Assembly: GCF_963676685.1 (NCBI RefSeq)
Contig: NC_092355.1
Coordinates: 81,063,176-81,127,175 of the forward strand
DNA length: 64,000 nt
From: Mytilus edulis
Taxonomy: Eukaryota > Mollusca > Bivalvia > Mytilida > Mytilidae
Reading direction: 5' to 3'
The position numbers and the translations under genes were made by a program. The notes below the pieces were generated by a model. That model had not been told where the DNA came from. It did not search any database and was given only the letters and a program-made list of their open reading frames with translations. Shown piece after piece: positions 47,301 through 55,590 of the stretch; the first letter of the stretch is position 1; every line of letters starts with the position of its first letter.

Positions 47301-50300
47301 AGTAAAAATTAAAACTAGACATTACCGAGGGGTCTTATATTGATACTAAAACCAGTATCATTAGCCCGTCATTCATTACATACCTATATCTGAACAGTTA
47401 CTGAGACATATAAATGTGTAACATTTTTCAAGTATTCCACAGTCCTTAAGAAAAATATTTATCCACTGACCAGTAGGGAGTACGATAGCCCGTCATTCAA
47501 TACGTACCTATATCTGAACAGTTACTGAGACATATAAATGTGTAACAAGTATTCCATAGTCCTTTAGAAGAATATTTATCCACTGACCAATAAGGCGTAC
47601 CAAACCCCAGTACATGGAATGTAAACCCGACCCCAAACACAAAGAAAAACGTCCGAATTAAAGTCACAATCTTCTTAAAGTCGTACATTTCACTGACGTT
47701 ATAATAATTGGCAGTATCAAAAATAATTTACTTGTCTTTTTTTCAAGATGACAAGTTTTAAGTCACATTAACAAGTGTACCTGTTATTAATTATTTTTTT
47801 CAGGTTAGACAACAGGTGTGACCCCGGGGAGTTTTGTGATAAATAAAGATTGTGATTTATATCTGTAACCATTGGGCGGTTATGTTATGTCAGGTGTTAT
47901 ATGACAATTATAGACAGTCATAATTCTATATCATGTATATACAAAATCATCAACCCAAAGCAAATGTGAACATCTATTCCACTGACCAATAAGGAGTACG
48001 ATAGCCCGTCATTCATTACATACCTATATCTGAACAGTTACGGAGATATATAAATGTGTAACAAGTATTCCATAGTCCTTTAGAAGAATATTTATCCACT
48101 GACCAGTAGGGAGTACGATAGCCCGTCATTCATAACGTACCTATATCTGAACAGTTAACTATAACCAGTATCATTAAGCTCTTCATTCATTACATACCTA
48201 TATCTGAACAGTTACTGAGACATATAAATGTGTAACAATTATTCCATAGTCCTTTAGAAGAATATTTATCCACTGACCAGTAGGGAGTACGATACCCCGT
48301 CATTCAATACATACCTATATCTGAACAGTTACTGAGACATATAAATGTGTAACAATTATTCCATAGTCCTTTAGAAGAATATTTATCCACTAACCAGTAA
48401 GGCGTACCAAACCCCAGTACATGGAATGTAAACCCGACCCCAAACACAAAGAAAAACGTCCGAATTAAAGTCACAATCTTCTTAAAGTCGTACATGTCAC
48501 TGACGTCTGTAGCCCAACTTCGTTATAATAATTGGCAGTATCAAAAATAATTTACTTGTCTTTTTTTTCAAGATGACAAGTTTTATGTCACATTAACAAG
48601 TGTACCTGTTATTAATTATTTTTTTCAGGTTAGACAACAGGTGTGACCCCGGGGAGTTTTGTGATAAATAAAAATTGTGATTTATATCTGTAACCATTGG
48701 ACGGTTATGTTATGTCAGGTGTTATATGACAATTCTATATACAAAATCATCAACCCAAAGCAAATGTGAACATCTATTTTGTTTCAAAAATATGAACTAA
48801 TAGGAAGACAAAATAACACTTTATTCTTCATCACTTTACTCTCAGACACAAATGTCCGAGTTTTGTGTTTCATTTGTAAAAAATAGTATAGTAAGTATTT
48901 TTCTGAAGCTCCTATCAAATGATAAAAAGATAAATAATCAAATAAATAAAATTTTCCCTCACATCATTACAAAATACTGCAAATCTGGTCAGATAAAAGT
49001 CTTCCCTCCTGAAAAAAACCACACAAAATGGGGACCAAGACCAATATATATAAGCTAAGAAAACACAATGATATGCCAACCACGAAATAAAATATCAATG
49101 TAGACTTTATTAAAAAAATTGTTGTACTGGGTTATTTTTTTATTAGTTCATCAACACTTTATCATATATCGTGATTGTAATATAGAGTTTGTTAATCACT
49201 TACATGATTTATAACATGTATACAATACATTTTCACAATTCTGTTTCAAATTAACAGCTTTTATCAAATTAACAGCTTTAATCAAATTAACAGCTTTTTC
49301 AAATTAACAGCTTTAATCAAATTAACAGCTTTTATCAAATTAACAGCTTTTATAAAATTAACAGCTTTTATAAAATTAAAAGCTTTTATCAAATTAACAG
49401 CTTTTATCAAATTAACAGCTTTTATAAAATTAACAGCTTTTATCAAATTAAAAGCTTTTATCAAATTAACTGCTTTTATTTGTTACAAAAATGGAAAACA
49501 ACACTCAATAAACTAATTTCTTGAAAGATTTCACGAAGAACGCTCAAAACCTTCGTTAAAGAGGTAAATACAAAAAGAAGATGTGGTATGGTAACGTTGT
49601 CAATGATTAAAAGTTCTAAACATGTTAAAAGTAATGAAAAAACCCAAGCAAAAAAAGCTACAAAATATCAGCTATAGAAAGAAAGATAAAATAACAATCG
49701 AAACAAATAAATAATAAAAATTAATGCTATTTACCGCAATGTTTCTAGAGTTGGTATTTAATTCATTCAAGTTAACATGGTTAAGGGTTCATTTTTTATA
49801 TAAATAAGGCCGTCAGTTTTCTCGTTTGAATTGTTTTACATTGTCTTATCGGGGAATTTTATAGCTCACTATGCGGTATGGGCTTTGCTCATTGTTGAAG
49901 GCCGTACGGGAACATATAGTTGTGAATGTCTGTGTCATTTTGGTCTCTTGTGGACAGTTGTCTCATTGGCAATCATACATCATCTTCTTTTTTATATATT
50001 AACATGGTTAACGCAGTTGACTGTTTTCTTTGTACATGTTATTAAAAACTTATTTTAAAATATGCTAATGCATGTATATTAATGATTATATCCATAGTTT
50101 AATATTACAATTAATTAACTATGTTGATATAGGGGAATATCTTGACATATGATTTAGTGTAACAGTCTACTACACTAGTATAGTAATTAATTTGTTCTCA
50201 AATATATGGGAAATATTGGCATTTTTTTTTTTATTACACTGTATTCCAACAAACAGACACATCTCCCCCTATCATACTTAATTCGTCCTCTAATTAGCCG

Positions 50301-50582
50301 AATGATATATTTACCTGCATGATATGGTAGATATTGACACCTATGTTTATTTATTCCACACAGTAGCCACAATCCTGTATGATAGAAATCCTCTCCATGA
50401 GACCAGTAAGCAGTTGAAAATCCAACTAAATGTACAATTAGTGAACAAGTTAAAATATTCAAAATAATATAAACCAAACTACAAAACTTGGCACCAGATT
50501 TTCCACACGCTGGCATTCTACTAGTGTCATAATGTGCACATAGAATCCCTCTCTCGTCGTCTTCGGAATCGTTATCAGCCAT
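41229..50582 (-). CDS. Claudin/PMP22-like four-helix membrane protein (first exon A)
   Basis: Coding exons: 50315-50582 (A), 45010-45159, 41229-41380; 189 residues. Junctions are GCAG|GTAAAT, TTTCAG|CATGG, GCAG|GTAATA and TTTGCAG|CTGG, all phase 1. The N-terminal tail is hydrophilic (MADNDSEDDERG). TM1 is at about residues 32-55. The first extracellular loop has the claudin-superfamily signature W60, G70-L-W72, Cys75, Cys82. Exon 2 supplies ATQALETLG, TM2 and the start of TM3. Exon 3 completes TM3, a short loop (RDLSWSY) and TM4, ending LNLNLQQT. Claudin and PMP22/EMP relatives act at cell junctions or in membrane organisation; which subgroup this is cannot be told. The start ATG has a good context (ACAAAATGG). 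Minisatellites fill the introns and abut both exons 2 and 3. Using exon A with the distant downstream exons is inferred from phase and strand. Confidence 0.6.
41395..41930. other. Intron sequence of the claudin-like gene, nothing else seen
   Basis: AT-rich intron DNA between exon 3 and the 23-bp array. CACTGAAGTTGG... and ACAGACGGACGGACAAGGGG near 41610-41630 look like the tail of a dispersed mollusc repeat. Confidence 0.35.
41933..43610 (+). repeat. 23-bp minisatellite, about 73 copies, intronic
   Basis: Unit GTTTTGTGTACTGTCACAGT followed by GCT, 23 bp, with 20-24 bp variants. A block of about 17 units at about 42713-42960 and onward recurs about 390 bp later (43104-43350), with the same sequence of rare variants (TTTTATATTC, GTTCTG, TTTTTGTATTGTCA, CAAATTGC). 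Frames of up to 373 codons in all three plus frames are repeat artefacts. It lies in the last intron of the claudin-like gene. Confidence 0.95.
43620..44170. other. Intronic spacer with dispersed element fragments
   Basis: 43860-44035 carries a diverged GATGTTGTATGATTGTCGAT fragment and, inverted, GAAAGTTGTCTCATTGAACA with ATCATACCACATCTTCTT. No exon seen. Confidence 0.45.
44176..44991 (+). repeat. 48-bp minisatellite, 17 copies, intronic
   Basis: Unit GTACTTGTTACATGTGTGAC, TCTTATAGTCAACGTAATAA, GTAGATAA (48 bp). A shortened unit (AATAAGAGATAAG) recurs after eight units (44201 and 44579), marking a two-fold block duplication. The array stops only ~20 bp before the 5' splice site of exon 2 at 45010. 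Confidence 0.95.
45160..45965 (-). repeat. 63-bp array carrying copied 3' splice sites, ~11 copies plus decayed ones
   Basis: Each unit on the minus strand contains GTATTTATATTTCAG|CATGG, a full acceptor, and the first ~38 bp of exon 2 of the claudin-like gene (AWFEATQALETWG). The unit is 63 bp (21 codons) and open in the exon's frame. The unit nearest exon 2 lost bases (AATTCAG at about 45220) but remains in frame with exon 2; units further upstream are out of frame past that deletion. Two decayed units extend to about 45965. Confidence 0.9.
45970..46990. other. Intron 1 region, no gene seen
   Basis: AT-rich. Short direct repeats of TTAACCATGTTAACAG/CAAAACTGATTCC at 46735-46810. The 68-codon minus frame at 46512-46718 has no support. 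Confidence 0.4.
46995..47200 (-). repeat. Dispersed element, GATGTGGTATGATTG family (minus)
   Basis: Inverted full copy, from AAGGCCGTTAGTTTTCTCGT through GCTCATTGTTGAAGGCCGTA to CAATCATACCACATCTTCTT. Confidence 0.75.
47370..48300 (-). pseudogene. Partial copies of the exon-B 3' half
   Basis: Besides two intact B exons, three or four fragments repeat only the exon's last ~100 bp with the donor: 47370-47480, about 48015-48122, about 48130-48160 and 48190-48298. On the minus strand they read ...ACTCCCTACTGGTCAGTGG then ...TGTTCAGATATAG|GTAYGT. The first has a TAA after TATTTTTCT and a frameshift, so it could not be used as the full exon. They resemble unequal-crossover leftovers. Confidence 0.65.
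47508..47688 (-). CDS. Alternative first exon B1 of claudin-like gene (or separate gene)
   Basis: Encodes 60 residues from ATG at 47688 and ends CAGATATAG|GTACGT in phase 1. It can join the exon at 45159 in frame, giving a 160-residue protein. A hydrophobic helix (residues ~7-30) is followed by W34, G43-L-W45, Cys48 and Cys53/57: the same claudin-superfamily loop pattern as exon A but otherwise unlike it (no acidic tail). No TATA box is clear. Whether B is an alternative first exon, or the first exon of a gene whose other exons were lost, cannot be decided from DNA alone. Confidence 0.55.
48315..48495 (-). CDS. Alternative first exon B2 of claudin-like gene
   Basis: Copy of B1, 807 bp upstream, also 181 bp, ending GATATAG|GTATGT in phase 1. 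Its 60 residues differ from B1 at only a few positions (SVDK/LVDK, NTCY/NNCY). W34, GLW 43-45 and the loop cysteines are all kept, so the difference looks tolerated. A CTACAG acceptor-like site lies 15 bp upstream of its ATG and is missing from B1 (a 15-bp insertion/deletion). Confidence 0.55.
48775..49245. other. Intron 1, nothing else seen
   Basis: AT-rich; a 68-codon plus frame at 48852-49058 is unsupported. Confidence 0.4.
49250..49475 (+). repeat. 18-bp tandem repeat, about 13 copies
   Basis: Unit TCAAATTAACAGCTTTTA (18 bp), with TATAAAATTAACAGC variants and one 15-bp unit. The Lys-Ala-Val-Asn-Leu-Ile repeat on the minus strand is an artefact. Confidence 0.9.
49790..50000 (-). repeat. 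Dispersed element, GATGTGGTATGATTG family (minus)
   Basis: Second inverted copy, 2.8 kb from the one at 46995 and very similar to it (AAGGCCGTCAGTTTTCTCGT, GTTGAAGGCCGTACGGGAAC). The 75-codon plus frame at 49831 is part of the element. Confidence 0.75.
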
Positions 50583-50730
50583 TTTGTAAAAGTTTTAGTT
50601 ACATGATTAACCTTAATGCACGTCCTACAGAACGTGTGTTAAGGAAATATCAAATTACTCAGAATAAACAGACAGCGCGTAATAAGAAAATCGCAAGTTA
50701 TTTTTAAAACCTGCTGTAGAATCAATTTAT

Positions 50731-50943
50731 ATGTCTTCATGCATATTCTACTTTCTATACATTCTCTTATTCATATCTATCAGATCTTTGGACGAAAGGT
50801 TTTCTAGCGTTTTTACTTGTTCTACATGTTCTATTTCAGCAACTTTTAATAATTGTTCTGATAGTTTAAATTGCGACTACGGTCAAAGTGAAAACTACAA
50901 TGGGTCCGACCTTGCACGACCAGAGCTCTGTTTGAGCGAGTAA
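50731..50943 (+). CDS. Unidentified 70-codon frame, possibly secreted (doubtful)
   Basis: The frame starts 148 bp from, and divergent to, the claudin-like start at 50582. Its N-terminus is hydrophobic (IFYFLYILLFISI), followed by a Cys-containing, Asn/Ser-rich part. That would fit a small secreted peptide, but AT-rich DNA gives such frames by chance. No TATA box was found between the two starts. Alternatively the segment is dispersed-element DNA. Confidence 0.15.
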   Translation: MSSCIFYFLYILLFISIRSLDERFSSVFTCSTCSISATFNNCSDSLNCDYGQSENYNGSDLARPELCLSE

Positions 50944-51044
50944 ATCCGTATCATCTACCATTGAGGGTATAACATATATGCTTCATTTTAGGGGGTAAAC
51001 ATACGCTATCTTTGTGGGTGGTAAGCATAACCTACCATTTAGGG

Positions 51045-51945
51045 GGGATTTCGGGTGCTCCGGAAGGCAAAAATAATTCAGCTCCACATGTCGCACCTGT
51101 AGTGATTATTTTATCGAGTGTTTGATAGATGTGCCAAATCATATATATAGTAATATATCTTTATTTTGATTTAAATGTCATTAATTACGGTAGTGCACAA
51201 ATATGTGAACAACTTATCTACATACAATTACATGCATACATATGTAACAGTTATTTGAAAAATAAAGTCGAGGTTCGTTTTAGTTACCGGTATTCTGCAT
51301 ACTAGTAAGTTAACAAACGTCCATGGAATATTACTTCCATGAGTGACAATACTTCCACAGAACGATGTCTAGCTGTTTTATTGGTATTACAATTATAGGC
51401 TTTCTGTTTTACCTGAAGTTATTGACGAATTTCTTAAAGCAAAAGTCGAAATCTATAAACAAAAACAAAAAAAAAAAACAAAAAACAAGAATGTGTCCAT
51501 AGTACACGGATGCCCCACTCGCACTATAATTTTCCATGAAATTGGGGTCAAAACTTTAATTTGGAATTAAAATTAGAACGATCATATCATAGGGAACATG
51601 TGTACTAAGTTTCAAGTAGTTGTGACTTTAACTTCATCAAAAACTACCTTGACCAAAAACTTTAACCTGAACTTCGCACTTTCATTTTCTATGTTCAGTT
51701 GACCATGAAATTGGGGTCAAAACTATAATGTGCCATTAAAATTAGAAAGAACATATCATGGGGAACATGTGTACTAAGTTTCAGGTGGATTGGACTTCAA
51801 CTTTATCAAAAACTACCTTGACCAAAAACTACCTTGACCAAAAACTTTAACCTGAAGTGGGACGAACGAACGCGGACGGACGGACGAACGGAGGCACAGA
51901 CCAGAAAACATAATGCCCCTCTTCTATCGTAGGTGGGGCATAAAA
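51045..51945 (+). repeat. Two dispersed mussel elements
   Basis: 51045-51125: GGTGCTCCGGAAGGC end of the GGGACGAAAGATACC family. 51485-51945: an element beginning GAATGTGTCCATAGTACACG, GATGCCCCACTCGC. It contains two tandem ~170-bp halves (ACATATCATGGGGAACATGT, GTACTAAGTTTCAGG) and a (GGAC)n-like tract, and ends CTATCGTAGGTGGGGCAT. The two ends GCCCCAC and GTGGGGC are inverted. Confidence 0.65.
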
Positions 51946-51959
51946 ATTCAAAGTGTATT

Positions 51960-52430
51960 TTCTTCGGGAAACAATTCTCCATATTGCCGAGACTGAGCAA
52001 CAAAAATCAGTCCATAAGACAATTGCAGCGAGGAAAACGTGAAGGTGCTGTAACGATACAGGCAGACGACATTCGTTGATGACCATCAATGACCAGATCA
52101 ATATGTACTGACAATGCCATGTCAATAGAATTTGATTACGCAAGGAACTTGCGAGAGATGTTTACGGCCGCAACGTCAACATTTAATCAAATCGCCGATG
52201 GCAATGACAGACAGATTCATGCCATAAATGTTTTCCGTAAACTTAAATGCAAAAGAATCGACTGCAGAAAACATGTGAAGCCCTGAGTGAGACAAAGGAC
52301 AAAGTCAAACTAAGATGGCGCAAAACAACTCGGCAAAACATGCCGAACAGTACTATAATATTGGTTGATCTTTCTGACAATCATTTTGGCATTGGTTACA
52401 GGAGTCAACAGAGAAAACAAGAGCTCTTAA
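51960..52430 (+). pseudogene. Coding-like segment broken by frameshifts (unidentified)
   Basis: This ~450-bp stretch is richer in GC and in CG-containing codons than its flanks. Successive open pieces lie in different plus frames: 52089-52283 (SIEFDYARNLREMFTAATST...) and 52247-52460 (ALSETKDKVKLRWRKTTRQN...). The switch near 52250 suggests a frameshifted old gene or a mis-read of a transposon. No domain was recognised. Confidence 0.25.
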
Positions 52431-52438
52431 ACCGACTA

Positions 52439-52486
52439 TATCTGATAAATATCATGTCAAATATATATATATATATTTATCAGATA
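52439..52486. repeat. Perfect 14-bp inverted repeat around an (AT)n core
   Basis: TATCTGATAAATAT (52439-52452) and ATATTTATCAGATA (52473-52486) enclose a 20-bp AT-rich spacer. Could extrude as a cruciform or form a stable RNA hairpin. Confidence 0.75.
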
Positions 52487-52489
52487 AAG

Positions 52490-54063
52490 TTATATAGATC
52501 CTTCTTCGGCGATATCTCGTTTTTTCTCAATAACATATGCTCAATGAAAATTACATTATATTTTGGAAAAAATGTCTATTGAAAGACGATAATTCAATAC
52601 TGCAAATGAAAATAAACTGTGAACCTACAAAAAATTTAAAGCGAGGTATGAACTTGAAAAGTACCTTCTACTGTCGTACTGGGTTTAGATAAAAAGGTTA
52701 CAACAAAATTATGCAAAAATAAGAATAAGATCTAAAGTAGCTTTTGAACGTGGTCGATAAATAAAACAGCATTGTCATACGGTATGTCCCTTATGTAGAT
52801 GCATTCTATTTTATTATGACATGTGTAGAACTAGAATTCCACTACTAGACGGTCTAGTAATGGACTTCTGGTAAAACTTAACCATATAAGAAAATGTTTT
52901 AACGAAATTTCTAATATTGTCCCCTGTTTTATTTGTTTTATTTTGATTCAATGAGTAATGAAAAAAAAATGATTTTATATTTTCTTGAATGTGATATATT
53001 AAATATTATTGTTAATTAAACCAGTATAATTGAAATTTATAAAGAGAGAAACAACTATAGTATTCAATGTATGAACTGTGTATGATTCAGGACTAATATT
53101 ATATAGATTTCAAAACATGCAAAAGAAGATGTGGTGTGAGTGCCAATGAGACAACAATTCATTTAAGTCACAATTTGTAAAAGTAATCCATTATCATGAT
53201 AAAAGTAAGGGCTTCAACAGTTACACGGAGCGTTGGCTATAACCACTTTGGGGTATCTGAATTGATAACTTTATAGAGGAGGCATGCATGTTGTCAAAAA
53301 TCATAAGCATTGTTATAAATATTAACATTATTTTTCAATCTACACGTTTGTATTGTTTTCTGTCTCGTTTTGTTATATGATTAAAAATATGTGTTGTCTT
53401 TAGTAACGTGAATCCTATTGATTAAATTTTAAAATTCTTATGATTATTCTTATCTACTAACTTCTTCTGTATTAATACACAAAACTTATATCTTGGAACC
53501 GCTGAAGTTTATCCTTTAACTATTTTTAAAAGGATTAACTTTTTTTTTTAAACAAGTAATTTTTTTACAGCTTGTCACTTAAGCCTATCTGTGTGTGCTC
53601 CAACGCTGGAGGAAAATACTCACGAAAAAAGACTTCCGTTAAGGACATTGTACTGTGTCGGCATCATTTGTATTCAATATCTTTAGTAAGTGTCTTCATA
53701 AGTCCCATGTAGTGACATGCTCAAACTTTATTCTTCTTTTGACAACTTTTTCTTCTCTTCATCGTTATTTATTTAATATAAATGCATGCTTGCAGAATAA
53801 AGGCATAAATTTGTAATACACTATATCTAGACCAGCTCGGCCTTGAACGTTTCGGTCCAATATCGTAAAAAATCCTATTATATTTATCTTTTAAAACAAA
53901 AAAAGATGGAAAAAGTTAAGTATGTTTATCAAATGGAAAGTAGGGAAGAGAAATTTTGGGCAAATTTCTAAAATTTCGATTAAAATTGTAAGGTATGCTG
54001 TTTTAAGATTGAGAAAAAAAATGGATGACTGTCCTGTAATCTTTTACTGTATATATATTTCAG
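52490..54063. other. Upstream region of the hydrolase gene, no other gene
   Basis: AT-rich. A short GATGTGGTGTGAGTGCCAAT fragment of a dispersed family lies at 53115-53160. The acceptor TATATATTTCAG at 54052-54063 begins the coding exon, so an untranslated first exon must lie upstream, but I could not place it. Confidence 0.4.
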
Positions 54064-54088
54064 CTCCCATTCAAGTATACAATCTAGG

Positions 54089-55058
54089 ATGGCACAGAAC
54101 AAGGTTACGTTTAAGTCTGATAACAAACTTGGTGACTGTCCAGGAGTTGTGACAGGTGACCCAGCCTTGACAAAGAAAGGGATTGTTGTAATCCAGGAAT
54201 GGTGGGGTATGAATGAGCAAATTATCCAGGAGGCAGCACTCATAGCCAAGTCAGGGTTTGTGACCTTGAACCCTGACCTTTATAGAGGAAAGGTGGCAAC
54301 AGATAATGAGACTGCTGGACATTATATGAATGACTTAGACTGGCCAGGAGCTGTGGCTGACATAAAAGGAGCTGTTTTATATCTGAAGAATGCTGGATGT
54401 ACAAAGGTGGGTTTATATCTGAAGAATGCTGGATGTACAAAGGTGGGTTTATATCTGAAGAATGCTGGATGTACAAAGGTGGGTTTATATCTGAAGAATG
54501 CTGGATGTACAAAGGTGGGTTTATATTTGAAGAAAACTGGGTATACAATGGTGGGTTTTATAATAGTCTGAAAAATTATGGGTGTGAATTTTATATCTAT
54601 TTTATATTTTCAGGTTGATATTACTGGGTTTTGTACATGTTGCATGGGAGTAGCCCTTTTTATATATATGGTTTTTATCTACTTTATATTTTCAGGTTGG
54701 TGTTACTGGGTTTTGTATGGGAGGAGCCCTCACTCTAGCCTCAGCAGCATTAGTTCCAGAGGTTGATGCTGCTGCACCATTTTATGGGATTCCAGGCAAA
54801 GCACTTTGTGATTTAAAAAATATTAAGTGTCCAGTTCAGTGTCACTTTGGTAACTTAGATACGCTGGAAGGATTCTCTGCTCCTAAAGATCAGGACTTGT
54901 TGGAACAAACATTAAAAGAGACCGGCGTTGTTTTTGAATTTTACCGCTATGAGGCTAACCATGCCTTTACCAATACCACTGGCCCTAACTACAACAAAGA
55001 ATGCTGTGACTTAGCACTGCAACGCATGTGTGAATTCATGGGCAAGAATTTAAGTTGA
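54089..55058 (+). CDS. Dienelactone-hydrolase-family protein (CMBL-like), two coding exons
   Basis: Coding exons 54089-54406 and 54696-55058 give 226 residues, close to the usual ~230-245 of the family. These alpha/beta hydrolases cleave lactones and esters in the cytosol; vertebrate carboxymethylenebutenolidase homologue activates ester prodrugs. Seen in the sequence: GIVVIQEWWGMN (strand and oxyanion region), NPDLYRGK, the nucleophile motif TGFCMGG (Cys113), an Asp in FGNLDTL, and NHAFTN carrying the catalytic His; together a Cys-Asp-His triad. Junctions AAAG|GTGGGT and TTTCAG|GTTGG are phase 0 and join CTK to VGVTGFC without gain or loss. The ATG follows an acceptor at 54063 by 25 nt. Tandem copies of the donor and of the acceptor lie in the intron. 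I am confident of the family, not of the substrate. Confidence 0.9.
54371..54556 (+). repeat. 36-bp array copying the hydrolase 5' splice site, 5 copies
   Basis: The last 36 bp of exon 1, with its donor, are repeated: TTTATATCTGAAGAATGCTG, GATGTACAAAGGTGGG. AAAG|GTGGGT donors fall at 54407, 54443, 54479 and 54515, plus a diverged AATG|GTGGG at 54551. The unit is 12 codons and has no stop. Using any later donor would insert 12, 24, 36 or 48 residues (VGLYLKNAGCTK each) in frame, just before the nucleophile strand. Confidence 0.95.
54592..54735 (+). repeat. 82-bp duplication of the hydrolase 3' splice site and exon start
   Basis: TTTATATTTTCAG|GTTGATATTA at 54614 is a copy of TTTATATTTTCAG|GTTGGTGTTA at 54696. 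The first copy continues ACTGGGTTTTGTACATGTTG, altering the GFCMGG motif to GFCTCCMGV. Splicing to it would give an inactive or frameshifted product. Confidence 0.8.
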
Positions 55059-55069
55059 CTTGGACCTCA

Positions 55070-55590
55070 ATTGTAAAACTACACATTATATAATGCTAGT
55101 CTAAAACTATACATCATATGATGCTAGTCAAAACTACACATTATATAATGCTAGTCAAAACTACACATTATATAATGCTAGTCTAAAACTATACATCATA
55201 TGATGCTAGTCAAAACTACACAATATATAATGCTAGTCGAAACTACACATTATATAATGCTAGTCTAAAACTATACATCATATGATGCTAGTCAAAACTA
55301 CACATTATATAATGCTAGTCAAAACTACACATTATATAATGCTAGTCTAAAACTATACATCATATGATGCTAGTCAAAACTACACAATATATAATGCTAG
55401 TCGAAACTACACATTATATAATGCTAGTCTAAAACTATACATCATATGATGCTAGTCAAAACTACACATTATATAATGCTAGTCAAAACTACACATTATA
55501 TAATGCTAGTCTAAAACTATACATCATATGATGCTAGTCAAAACTACACAATATATAATGCTAGTCGAAACTACACATTATATTATGCTA
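55070..55590 (+). repeat. 27-bp tandem repeat with ~163-bp higher-order unit
   Basis: Unit CTACACATTATATAATGCTA followed by GTCAAAA, with a TATACATCATATGATGCTAG variant. Six units form a block repeated about three times (marked by GTCGAAACTACAC near 55238, 55401 and 55564). It begins 20 bp after the hydrolase stop codon, so it probably lies in the 3' UTR. A smaller group recurs at 56780-56895. Confidence 0.9.

Larger units (their letters stand above)
47490..48770. repeat. 807-bp segmental duplication containing exon B
   Basis: 47490-47960 and 48297-48770 match closely, including the exon, the upstream TTACTTGTCTTTTTTTC tract, TAGACAACAGGTGTGACCCC and ATCAACCCAAAGCAAATGTG. The offset between the two exon starts is exactly 807 bp. 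Confidence 0.85.

Noticed and set aside
53980-54548. 89- and 102-codon minus-strand frames
   Set aside because: Antisense to the hydrolase exon 1 and its 36-bp repeat; the plus strand has the conserved enzyme motifs.
54397-54618. 73-codon plus-strand frame with a 12-residue repeat (MYKGGFISEECW)
   Set aside because: Alternative frame of the copied donor units; the hydrolase frame accounts for the sequence.
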